DNA from: JACVRW01 sp963812915
Lineage (GTDB): Bacteria > Actinomycetota > Thermoleophilia > Solirubrobacterales > Thermoleophilaceae
DNA length: 64,000 nucleotides
Reading direction: 5' to 3'
Assembly: GCA_963812915.1 (NCBI GenBank)
Contig: CAWEXB010000003.1
Coordinates: 186,001 to 250,000, forward strand
Shown here in pieces: positions 53,274 to 60,897 of this stretch; within the stretch, counting starts at the first letter, position 1; the number at the start of each line of letters is the position of its first letter. Position numbers and translations under genes: made by a program. A model generated the notes under the pieces. It saw only the letters and a list, made by a program, of their open reading frames with translations, was not told where the DNA came from and made no database searches.

Positions 53274-53762
53274 ATGGCCTCGATCGCCAACGCCGCCTCG
53301 GCGCGCTTTGCGCTTCCCTCAGACCGCCTCTACCTGACCGACCGCCACGTCTGGGTGCAGAGGGAGGACGCGATCGCCACCGTCGGTGTCACGGCGCCGC
53401 TGCGGGAGGCGCTCGACTTCGCGCCGGAGATCGAGTTCTGGGTCGTCGATCGCGTCGAGGTGGGTGACACGCTCGCGACCGTCGAGGGCCGAGACGGCCA
53501 GGTCGCCGCGGTCGCGGCTCCCGTGGCCGGCTCGCTGCTCGAGCTGAACGAGGTCTTGGAGCGGGCCCCGCAGGCGCTGCTCAGCCAGCCGTACCGCCAC
53601 GGCTGGGTGGCGCGGATCGCGCCGGACAACTGGGACCGCGACGCGGCGCACCTCGTGGGCGCCAAGCGCTACCGGGAGGCGCTCGACCGCGAGCTGCCGG
53701 TCGGTCGCGACCTCTGCTTGGGCGGGGCTCTGCTCGCGCCGCGCGATCAGCAGGCGCGGTAG
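53274..53762 (+). CDS. GcvH-like protein lacking the lipoyl-lysine
   Basis: A 162-residue protein with the fold of glycine cleavage H protein (LYLTDRHVWVQREDAIATVG then VDRVEVGDTLATVEGRDGQ, AAPVAGSLLELNEVLERAP, QPYRHGWVARIAP). In true GcvH the block ESVKA holds the lipoylated lysine. Here the aligned residues 71-75 are EGRDG and the lysine position (74) is Asp. It cannot be lipoylated there. A C-terminal extension of about 35 residues is also unusual. No gcvT, gcvP or lipoate gene is nearby. A binding or scaffold role is possible. Confidence 0.78.
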   Translation: MASIANAASARFALPSDRLYLTDRHVWVQREDAIATVGVTAPLREALDFAPEIEFWVVDRVEVGDTLATVEGRDGQVAAVAAPVAGSLLELNEVLERAPQALLSQPYRHGWVARIAPDNWDRDAAHLVGAKRYREALDRELPVGRDLCLGGALLAPRDQQAR

Positions 53763-53850
53763 CTGGGCGGCCGGCGGCCGTTGTTGCTCGTGCGCGTCTG
53801 CTCGTCTGGGCGTGGTGGGGCGAGTCAATGGGCTCGCGGTGGCGGGACCG

Positions 53851-53906
53851 CTGTCCCCGATATGGGTCGTTTCATCGGAAGCGCTTCGGTTGAGGCGGTC
53901 GGCCTG
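53851..53906. repeat. 56-base direct repeat, copy 1
   Basis: Identical over 56 bases to copy 2 (54059-54114). It begins CTGTCCCCGATATGGGTCGT. It contains the dyad CCGAT-N12-ATCGG (53857-53878) and the palindrome GAAGCGCTTC (53878-53887). With six extra bases upstream (GGACCG) it also matches copy 3. Confidence 0.92.
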
Positions 53907-54058
53907 CCCGGCGTCCGTCGTTTTCTCGTGCCCACCTGCTGGCCTCGGCGTGGTTGTGCTGGATGAGGGCGGTGGGCACCGCGTCAGCGCATGCGCCGGG
54001 TGGAGCATGGAACGGGCCGGGGCACGTGTCGATGTCTCGGCGAGGGAATACGGACCTT

Positions 54059-54114
54059 CTGTCCCCGATATGGGTCGTTTCATCGGAAGCGCTTCGGTTG
54101 AGGCGGTCGGCCTG
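54059..54114. repeat. 56-base direct repeat, copy 2
   Basis: Same 56 bases as copy 1, starting 208 bases later. The dyad CCGAT-N12-ATCGG and the palindrome GAAGCGCTTC are both kept. Confidence 0.92.
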
Positions 54115-54239
54115 GCCGCTGGCCGTCGTTTCACGCATGCGCCCGGTCGTCGGGCGTGGTCTGTGCTGGGTGAGGTTGAGCGTGGAGCGCACGCGGCCGG
54201 GGGGTGGGGCGGGTGAGGTGGCGCCGGCTAACAGGACCG

Positions 54240-54273
54240 CTGTCCCCGATATGGGTCGTTTCATCGGAAGCGC
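54240..54273. repeat. Direct repeat, copy 3 (34 bases)
   Basis: Matches the first 34 bases of copies 1 and 2, starting 181 bases after copy 2. The CCGAT-N12-ATCGG dyad is kept. The palindrome after it is changed to AGCGCGCATCCG, which can still pair with the preceding CGGA. Confidence 0.9.
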
Positions 54274-54504
54274 GCATCCGTTGACTGAGGTCTCCGCCCC
54301 CGGGCCGGCAGAACACCACGGGCCGCTCTCGGGCGCGGGGCCCCAAAGCGCCAACAGCGATCCAGTTGTCTCGGATCGGCGCCCAATGAGCCTGCCGGGA
54401 CCACCGACCGCCGTGCCGGCGGAGATCCCAAGACGAGCCGGAGAAGCGCCCCAGTGCGGAGCGCTCGCTGTACAGCGGGTGCGCTCGGCGGCGGAGGCTT
54501 GCGC

Positions 54505-54948
54505 CTACGCGCCGATCCGGAACACCGGATGGTCCGGCGCGATCCGGCGCAGCTCCTCGTCCGACGAGTCGGCGCTCACGCCGCCGAAGAACACGCCGAT
54601 CTCCCAGCTCCAGCGCTTCAGGTAGGCGCGGAGCAGCGGCGTCTTCTCGTCGTCGGAGAGCTCGGTGACGGTGATCGGCTCGCTCCGGCGGCCGACCACG
54701 AGTCGGCCCTCGCCGCTGACCCGGATGTTCCTCACCCACTGCGTGTGCCCGCGCGGCGACACCAGGTAGCGATCCCCGTCGACGGTCAGCAGGTTCACGG
54801 GGGTGCGCCGCCATTCGCCCGACTTTCGGCCCCGTACCTCGAGCACGCGCGAGCCGGCGACGCTGATCCCCACGCGGGTGAGCGCCGCGACAGCGCGGTT
54901 GAACACGTTCCTGGTGAGCCAGCCGGGTTGCTGATAGTGCACCGCCAT
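54505..54948 (-). CDS. Ddn-like deazaflavin (F420)-dependent nitroreductase family protein
   Basis: A 147-residue split-barrel protein (NRAVAALTRVGISVAGSRVL then EVRGRKSGEWRRTPVNLLTV, YLVSPRGHTQWVRNIRVSGE) of the Ddn family, which uses F420 in actinobacteria. ATG 54946-54948 (MAVHYQQPGW) is preferred to the longer frame. It is 2 bases downstream of the EamA gene, so the two are probably co-transcribed. Confidence 0.87.
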   Translation of the reverse strand: MAVHYQQPGWLTRNVFNRAVAALTRVGISVAGSRVLEVRGRKSGEWRRTPVNLLTVDGDRYLVSPRGHTQWVRNIRVSGEGRLVVGRRSEPITVTELSDDEKTPLLRAYLKRWSWEIGVFFGGVSADSSDEELRRIAPDHPVFRIGA

Positions 54949-54950
54949 CA

Positions 54951-55835
54951 CTAGGCCGGTACCCGGGCGGGGCGCGGCTTGATCGTCGCCGCGGCCACGC
55001 CGCACAGGACCACGGCCACGCCCGCCAGCTGGACCGCCGAGGGGGCCTCGGAGAGGAGCACGGTCGCCAGGATGACCGCGCCCACCGGCTGCAGCATCAG
55101 CAAGATCGAGGTGACCACCGCCGGAAGGCGCGGGAGCGAGATGGAGATCAACAGCCAGCCGAGCACCTGCGACGACAGGGCGAGCACCACGAGCCAGGCC
55201 TGCGACTCGAGGCCCGGCACCCAGTCGATGTCGCCCACCGCCACGCCCCCGAGCGCCGAGACCAAGGCGGCCGTGAGCGTCGCGTCGAAGAGCGGCCCGC
55301 CGGGCCGCCGAAGGTCCGAGTTGCCCTGGCGCAGGATCAGGATGAAGAGGGCGTAGGTGAGCGCGGTGAGCAGCCCGTAGACGACGCCCAGCGCGGGGTC
55401 GTCACCGTAGGCGCCGGCCCCGATAACTCCCGAGATCAACACGACGCCGAGGAACACGACCGGGATCGAGGCCAGCTCTCGGTTGTCGGGCCGCTCTCCC
55501 AGCGCCGCCCAGGCGAGCAGCCCGACGAACACCACCTGGATGTTGCCGAGCACTGTCGCGAGCCCGGCGCCGACCGCCTCGATCGAGTGATGCCAGACCG
55601 TGAGGTCGGCCGCGAGGAAGGCGCCGGCGCCGTACCCGAGCAGCCGGTCGCGGCGGGGGCGCGGGCCATAGCGCTTCCGCTCGATCCACGCGAGCAGGCC
55701 GAGCGCCGGCAGGGCGTAGAGACAGCGGAAGAACGCCGCCGTAGAGGGCGACACCTCGGCCAACCGCACGAGGATCGCCGAGAAGGCGATCACGAGGGCG
55801 CCGAGCGCCCCGGCGACTGCGGGTCGCTGGGTCAC
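54951..55835 (-). CDS. EamA/DMT family transporter
   Basis: A 294-residue protein with ten predicted membrane helices in two EamA repeats (AVAGALGALVIAFSAILVRL then LGYGAGAFLAADLTVWHHSI, and the second repeat from LGVVYGLLTALTYALFILIL). Start GTG 55833-55835. Such permeases export amino acids or other metabolites; the substrate cannot be told. Confidence 0.9.
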   Translation of the reverse strand: MTQRPAVAGALGALVIAFSAILVRLAEVSPSTAAFFRCLYALPALGLLAWIERKRYGPRPRRDRLLGYGAGAFLAADLTVWHHSIEAVGAGLATVLGNIQVVFVGLLAWAALGERPDNRELASIPVVFLGVVLISGVIGAGAYGDDPALGVVYGLLTALTYALFILILRQGNSDLRRPGGPLFDATLTAALVSALGGVAVGDIDWVPGLESQAWLVVLALSSQVLGWLLISISLPRLPAVVTSILLMLQPVGAVILATVLLSEAPSAVQLAGVAVVLCGVAAATIKPRPARVPA

Positions 55836-55874
55836 AACGGACGAGACTAGTCGCGCGGATATCGTCCGCCTCAG

Positions 55875-56051
55875 GTGGAACGCAACACCGTTCTCTGGAC
55901 GCTTGTCCTCTTCTTCGGCGCCTCGCTGATGTTCGCCACGATTCGCGACGCCACGCGCGGCGAGGGGATCGGCGTGGCGCTGGTCGCTCAGGTGGCCGCG
56001 GGCCTTCTACTGGTTGCTGTCATCGTGCTCTACGTGAGGCGCAAGCGATGA
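55875..56051 (+). CDS. Small two-helix membrane protein
   Basis: A 58-residue protein. GTG 55875 follows TCAG without a strong ribosome site. Residues about 6-22 (VLWTLVLFFGASLMFATI) and about 33-52 (VALVAQVAAGLLLVAVIVLY) are membrane helices, and the end is basic (VRRKR). Its stop overlaps the ATG of the SDR remnant by 3 bases (ATGA). Unknown function; the organised hydrophobic pattern supports it being real. Confidence 0.6.
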   Translation: MERNTVLWTLVLFFGASLMFATIRDATRGEGIGVALVAQVAAGLLLVAVIVLYVRRKR

Positions 56052-56116
56052 GGCCGCTGGAGGAACAGACGATCCTCGTGACGGGCTCGAGCGACGGCCA
56101 CGGCAAGGGCGCTTGA
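56048..56116 (+). pseudogene. Remnant of a short-chain dehydrogenase N-terminus
   Basis: A 22-codon frame, MRPLEEQTILVTGSSDGHGK followed by GA and TGA. TILVTGSSDG matches the first strand and the start of the cofactor-binding TGxxxGxG loop of SDR enzymes (usual form TGATDGLG). The rest of an SDR (about 230 residues) is missing: the NYN gene starts within the last codons. It looks like a deletion scar or an internal loss during assembly. Confidence 0.6.
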
Positions 56117-56475
56117 GGGCGCGCTGGCTCGTCGACGGCATGAACGTGATCGGCTCGCGGCCGACCGGCTGGTGGCGCGACCGGCCACGGGCGATGCGCG
56201 CGTTGGTGGACGAGCTGCGCGGGTTGGGCGAGCCCGTGACCGTGGTCTTCGACGGCGAGCCGTTCGAGATCGACACCGACGAGACGGTCGACGTCCGCTT
56301 CGCGACGCGGCGCGGTCGTAACGCGGCCGACGACGACATCGTCGCGCTCGTTGCCGAGGCTGACGAGCCGCTGCGGGTGGTGACCTCGGACGTCGACCTC
56401 GCCGGGCGGGTCCGCGAGCACGGCGCCGAGGTTGTGGGGGCCGGGACGTTCCGCGCCCGGCTCGAGCGGCGATGA
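56113..56475 (+). CDS. NYN/PIN-like RNase domain protein (YacP-like)
   Basis: A 120-residue NYN protein. The N-terminal acid motif is WLVDGMNVIGSR, then VTVVFDGEPFEID and NAADDDIVALV, with the last Asp in VVTSDVDLAGRV. These Asp residues would bind the metal used to cut RNA, as in Rae1/YacP. TTG 56113 is used and overlaps the SDR remnant stop. It overlaps the PrpD gene by 4 bases. Confidence 0.85.
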   Translation: MRARWLVDGMNVIGSRPTGWWRDRPRAMRALVDELRGLGEPVTVVFDGEPFEIDTDETVDVRFATRRGRNAADDDIVALVAEADEPLRVVTSDVDLAGRVREHGAEVVGAGTFRARLERR

Positions 56476-57600
56476 GGGAGTACGCGCTCGCGCTCGTGGA
56501 CTGGCTGGCCTGCGCCGCCCGGGGCCGGGAGGAGCCGGCGGCGCGCGCCGCGCTCGAGCTCGACGAGCCCGCCGTGCACGCCGGCGTGGCGGGCCACGTG
56601 CTCGACTTCGACGACACCTACCTGCCCGGGATCGCCCACCTGAGCGCTCCGGTGGCCCCGGTCGCGCTGGTGCTCGGCGCCGAGCTCGGTCGCAGCGCCG
56701 GGGACGTGCTGGCCGCCTACGCCGAGGGCTTCGAGGCCATGGGGGCGATCGCGCGCGCCAGCCACCCGGCTCTCTACGACCGCGGCTGGCATCCGACGGC
56801 CGTGTGCGGCGGGGCCGGTGCGGCGGTGGCGGCGGCGGGGCTTCTAAAGGCCGACCGCGACAGCGCCGAGGCGATTGCGCTCCTGCGCGCGGGCGGGGTG
56901 CGCGCGGCCTTCGGCTCGCACGGCAAGTCGCTCCAGGTCGGCCTGGCGGCGGCGACCGGGCTGCAGGCGGCACGCCTGGCCGCCGGCGGGGCGCGGGTGC
57001 CGCTGGCCGAGGCCGTGCGCGGTTTCGAGGAGGTGACTGGCGGCCGCTACGCCGCGCCCGCGGCCGAGCCCGCCGTGCGCGAGAACTGGATCAAGGCCTG
57101 GCCCTGCTGCCTCCAGACGCACGGGGCCATCGAGGCGGCCAGCCGGGTCCGCGACCGGCGCGAGCTCGCCGTGCAGCGTGCACCCCGTCTCGCTCCAGGC
57201 CGCGGCCCACGGGCCGCGCCCGAAGGACGGCCTTCAGGCCAAGTTCTCGATCCCTTACCTGACAGCGTTCACGCTCCTGTACGGGCCGCCGCGCGTGGAG
57301 AGCTTCGACGAGGTGGATCCGGACGCCTGCGCCCTCGCCGAGCGGATCGAGGTGCGCAGCGATCCGGGCCTGCTCGAATCCGAGTGCGTGCTGTCGGAGC
57401 GCGGCCGGGAGATCGCCCGCGTGGAAGCCGCGCTCGGCTCGCCTCAGCGGCCGATGGACGCGGGCGCCTTGCGCGAGAAGGTCGCGGGGCTGGCGGGCGC
57501 GAGCCTCGCCGACGCACTCGACGACCTCGAGCGACCTGCCGCGGAGCTGCTGGAGCTGGCCGGGCTCGGCCCGGTCGAGGCGGCGCGGGCGGCGCCGTAG
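56472..57600 (+). CDS. MmgE/PrpD family protein, one frameshift
   Basis: An MmgE/PrpD-fold protein (2-methylcitrate dehydratase/cis-aconitate decarboxylase family) of about 376 residues after correction. HVLDFDDTYLPGIAHLSAPV carries the family FDD motif, with GRSAGDVLAAYAEGFE, RGWHPTAVCG and NWIKAWPCCLQTHGAIEA following. Frame 3 is left near 57174-57178; frame 1 continues VHPVSLQAAAHGPRPKDGLQ, AKFSIPYLTAFTLLYGPP to TAG. One surplus base accounts for it. No prpC or prpB nearby, so the substrate is open. Confidence 0.85.
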
Positions 57601-57610
57601 ACTCGGCGGC

Positions 57611-58828
57611 GTGATCAGGAGGGCGCGGCGATTCGAGCCCGTGCGGGGCTTCGGCATCGACAGGGTCGCGGCCGCCGCCGGCGGCGCGACGGCCGCGAGG
57701 CCGGAGTGGCCCGTGCTCCGAATGGAGAACCTCGACACCGACCTCCCGCTGCCGCCCGAGGCCGTCGCGGTGACGGCCGAGAGCCTGGAAACGCCGGCGG
57801 CGAACAGCTGGCTGCCGTTCACGGGCGACCTCCAGCTGCGCGAGGCGATCTCCGACTTCACCGCCGAGCGCACCGGCCATCGCTACGACCACGAGCGCGA
57901 GATCGTCATCACCTGCGGGGGCATGGAGGGCCTGCTCGACGTCGTGCTCGCGACCGTGAACCCGGGCGACGAGGTGTTGGTGACGGACCCGACCTACGCC
58001 GGGATCGTCAACCGCATCCACATCGCCGGAGGCATCCCGAAGCCCGTTCCCTTCCTCGCCGAGGCCGGCGGGTGGCGACTCGACCGCGACGCGCTCGCCG
58101 CCGCGGCGACGGACGCCACGACCGCGATGCTGCTGATGAGCCCGTCCATGCCCTCCGGTGGAGCGCTCGACGAGGGCGACTGGACGCTCGTCTGCGATCT
58201 CTGCCGCGAGCGCGGGCTCTTCCTCGTATACGACGCCGCGATGGAGCGCCTCCTGTTCGACGGGCGAGCGCTCATCCACCCGCTGCGCTTCGAGGGAATG
58301 GCCGAGCGCACCCTGGTGGTGGGCTCGATGTCCAAGGAGCACCGGATGATCGGTTGGCGAGTCGGCTGGGTTGCGGGGCCGGCGGAGACCATCACCGACG
58401 TCGGCTGGGCGCACGTCTACAACACCACGACGCCGGTGGGCCTGGCCCGCGCCCCGGCGACGGCCGTCCTGCGCGGCGACCAGGGGCACGTCGCCGAGTG
58501 CGTCGCCGAGCTCCAGCGCCGTCGCGACGTGATACTCGACGGCCTGCCTCGGTGGCCGTTCGTCCGGCCCGCGGGCGGTTGGTCGCTGCTCCTCGACGTC
58601 GCGTCGCTTGGCTTCGAGCCGGCCGAGGCCTCCCGCCTCCTGCTGGAGGAATCGGCGATCGCCGCCACCGGCATGGTCGGCTGGGGCGGGCCAGTCGCCG
58701 AGCGCTACGTGCGGTTCGTCTACAGCGCCGAGCCCGTAGAGCGGCTCGCGACTATCCCCGCGCGGCTCGCCGATGGGCGCCTCGAGCAGGCCGTCGCACG
58801 TGGCCCCGACCATATCCTCCGCCCATGA
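57611..58828 (+). CDS. PLP-dependent class I/II aminotransferase
   Basis: A 405-residue fold-type I enzyme. FTGDLQLREAISDFTAERTG, VITCGGMEGLLDVVLATVNP, DPTYAGIV and MSPSMPSGGAL precede the Schiff-base lysine Lys242 in VVGSMSKEHRMIGWRVGW. It lacks the extended N-terminus of AspC types and is closest to the AAT_I Ala/Glx-like aminotransferases. GTG 57611 is used. It lies 10 bases after PrpD and overlaps the GST by 4 bases. Amino donor and acceptor unknown. Confidence 0.92.
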   Translation: MIRRARRFEPVRGFGIDRVAAAAGGATAARPEWPVLRMENLDTDLPLPPEAVAVTAESLETPAANSWLPFTGDLQLREAISDFTAERTGHRYDHEREIVITCGGMEGLLDVVLATVNPGDEVLVTDPTYAGIVNRIHIAGGIPKPVPFLAEAGGWRLDRDALAAAATDATTAMLLMSPSMPSGGALDEGDWTLVCDLCRERGLFLVYDAAMERLLFDGRALIHPLRFEGMAERTLVVGSMSKEHRMIGWRVGWVAGPAETITDVGWAHVYNTTTPVGLARAPATAVLRGDQGHVAECVAELQRRRDVILDGLPRWPFVRPAGGWSLLLDVASLGFEPAEASRLLLEESAIAATGMVGWGGPVAERYVRFVYSAEPVERLATIPARLADGRLEQAVARGPDHILRP

Positions 58829-59457
58829 AGCTCTACGAACTCGCCTCGTCGGGGAACTGCATGAAGTGCCGCATCCTGCTGCGGCAGCTCGAGCTCCCGT
58901 ACGAGTCCGTGCCGGTCGACCTCTTCCTCGGCGAGACGCGGACGGATGAGCACTTCGCCCGCAACCCCGATGGGCGGATTCCCGTGCTCGAGACCGACGG
59001 CGGAGACTTCATCCCGGAGTCGGCCGCGATCCTGCTGTTCCTCGCCGAGGGCACGCCGCTGCTGCCCGCCGGCGGCGTGGAGCGGGCGCGCGTGCACCAG
59101 TGGATGTTCTTCGAGCAGAACCGGATCGAGGCCGACCTTGCGACCGCCCGGTTCCTCAAGCTTGCGGGGCGCGACGCAACGATGCCCGAGGTCTTCGCGA
59201 ACCGGCTGGAGCGCGGCCGCGACGCGCTGGTGGCGCTCGATCGTGGGCTGGCCGACGGCCGTCGGTTCGTGGCGGGGGGTGGCTACACGGTGGCCGACAT
59301 CGCTCTCTACGGCTACGTGCACTGCGGCGCGGACGCCGGGGCGGCGCCTCGCGAGCACCCCGGATCGCCGGCATGGCTCGACCGCGTGGAGGCCACGCCC
59401 GGCTTCCTCAACGACCTCGAGCCGTTCCCGGCGCACGGGGCGCAGCGGCCGCTCTGA
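58825..59457 (+). CDS. Glutathione S-transferase family protein
   Basis: A 210-residue protein with a thioredoxin-fold N-domain (MKLYELASSGNCMKCRILLR, with Cys12 and Cys15 in the active-site loop; the cis-Pro in GRIPVLE and the ESAAILLFLAE helix) and an all-helical C-domain. Actinobacteria generally lack glutathione, so it may use another thiol or be a reductase. ATG overlaps the aminotransferase stop. Similar to YfcG/beta-type GST. Confidence 0.88.
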   Translation: MKLYELASSGNCMKCRILLRQLELPYESVPVDLFLGETRTDEHFARNPDGRIPVLETDGGDFIPESAAILLFLAEGTPLLPAGGVERARVHQWMFFEQNRIEADLATARFLKLAGRDATMPEVFANRLERGRDALVALDRGLADGRRFVAGGGYTVADIALYGYVHCGADAGAAPREHPGSPAWLDRVEATPGFLNDLEPFPAHGAQRPL

Positions 59458-59505
59458 GCGAGCCTCTGCCGGAGCGCCCGCGAGCGGCGCGCCGCGCGCT
59501 CGCTC

Positions 59506-59540
59506 GAAGGATTTGGGGTCTATGGACCCCCAAATCCTTC
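59506..59540. terminator. Long hairpin between GST and TPM-like genes
   Basis: GAAGGATTTGGGGTC (59506-59520) pairs with 59525-59540 (complement, one bulged C) around the loop TATG. It lies 49 bases after the GST stop. There is no T-run, but the stem is long and A/T-richer than its surroundings. It could be a terminator or another repeat class. Confidence 0.6.
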
Positions 59541-59618
59541 AGGCGTTGGTGGGGGTTCGGCGCGGCCCAGCAGAAAGGTCACCGACAGGTTGTACCTTCC
59601 CAGGTCGATCGGTCCCCC

Positions 59619-60897
59619 ATGCGCGTTCTCGCCCTCGCCTCCGCTCTGCTCCTCCTCCTCGCCGGGAGCGCCCGCGCGCAGGGGCAGCTCGACAGCGCGG
59701 CCGACGCGCTCGCGCTCGATCCCGTGTACGTGGACCCCGAGGCCGAGCGGGCCATAAGCGAGGGCGAGGCAGAGGACCTGCGCCAGGCGATCACCGGCAG
59801 CGGCGCCGGCCCGATCTATATCGCGGTCCTGCCGGCGGACGCGGCGCGCGAGGCCGGCGGCGACGCGGGCGGCGCCCTCAGGGAGATCGCCTTCGCGGTA
59901 CGTGAGCCGGGCACCTATGCGGCGGTGATCGGCGACGACTTCCGCGCGGCGTGCGGAGGACACCTTGCCGCAGGGCCGTGCGGGCGAGCTCGCGGCCGAG
60001 GCGCTCGACGCCGAGCGCGGAAACGGCACAGCGGCCGTGCTCGAGAGCTTCGTGAGGCGGGTGGCCGGCCAACGCGGCGAGGGCGCGTCCTCGGGTGGCG
60101 AGTCGGATGGCGGTGGCGCCGGCTTCCCGATCTTCCTGGTGGTCCTGGTCGTCGGCGCCGTGGGGCTCTTCGGCTGGAGCCGCGTGCGGCGGCGACGCCG
60201 CGAACAGGCCGAGCTCGAGCAGGTGAAGGCGGTCGCGCGCGAGGACCTCATCGCCCTCGGCGACGACATCCGCGCGCTCGACTTCGACGTCGAGATGCCG
60301 GACGTCGACCAGGAGGCGAAAGAGCACTATGGACTCGCCGTCGAGCGCTACAAGCAGGCCGACGAAGCCCTCGGGCGGGCACGTCGAAGCGATGACATCG
60401 AAGGGGTGACGTCGCTGCTCGAGGAGGGACGCTGGGCAATGACGGCCGCGAAGGCCCGGCTCGCCGGCGAGCAGGCGCCCGAGCGCCGCGCACCCTGCTT
60501 CTTCGACCCGCGCCACGGCCCGTCCGTGCGCGACATCGAGTGGGCTCCGCCGGGTGGTGAACCGCGCCCCGTGCCGGTCTGCGCTGCCGACGCCCAGCGC
60601 ATCGAGGACGGCCACGATCCGTACACCCGGCAGGTGGACGTGAACGGTCGGCGGGTCCCCTATTACGACGCCGGTCCCGCCCTCATGCCGTGGGCGGGAG
60701 GGTTCTACGGGGGCGGGCTACTGCCCGGACTCTTCGTGGGATCGCTGCTGGGCGGCGGCTTCGGCGAGGCCCAGGCGGCTGACGCCGCCGCCGCCGATCA
60801 GGGCGACTTCGGCGACTTCGGCGGCGGCGACTTCGGCGGTTTCGGCGGCGGCGACTTCGGCGGCGGTGGCGACGGGGGCGGGGGCGGGGGCTTCTAG
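59619..60897 (+). CDS. TPM-domain-like secreted/membrane protein, one frameshift
   Basis: A protein of about 425 residues after correction. It has a signal peptide (about residues 1-20, LALASALLLLLAGSARA), a TPM-like N-terminal domain (LRQAITGSGAGPIYIAVLPA), a membrane helix (GFPIFLVVLVVGAVGLFGW), a coiled helical region (REQAELEQVKAVAREDLIAL) and a Gly/Phe/Asp-rich tail. Frame 3 is lost at about 59950-59955; frame 1 continues AEDTLPQGRAGELAAEALDA. One surplus base explains it: the total length of 1279 bases is 3n+1. Related proteins are surface-anchored or involved in membrane quality control; function unknown. Convergent with the hydrolase by 4 bases. Confidence 0.78.

Larger units (their letters stand above)
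53763..54504. other. 742-base non-coding tract with direct repeats
   Basis: There is no convincing gene between the GcvH-like gene and the Ddn-like gene. Open frames exist because of high GC content, but they show no domain and no ribosome site. The tract holds three copies of a 34-56-base repeat, and the stretches between copies are loosely similar (for example GGCGTGGTTGTGCTGGATGA at about 53947 and a diverged version near 54152). It reads as an array of about 180-210-base units. Confidence 0.7.

Noticed and set aside
53851..54273. CRISPR array
   Set aside because: Repeats are too long and too few, spacers of 125-150 bases are far too long and partly alike, and no cas gene is present.
53872..54354. 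Minus-strand open frame containing MKRPISGT in each repeat
   Set aside because: The three copies fall in different frames (spacings of 208 and 181 bases), there is no ribosome site, and the sequence is low in complexity. DNA or RNA-level conservation is the better reading.
53763..54504. Integron attC sites
   Set aside because: No GTTRRRY/RYYYAAC core pair flanks the repeats, and there is no integrase gene.
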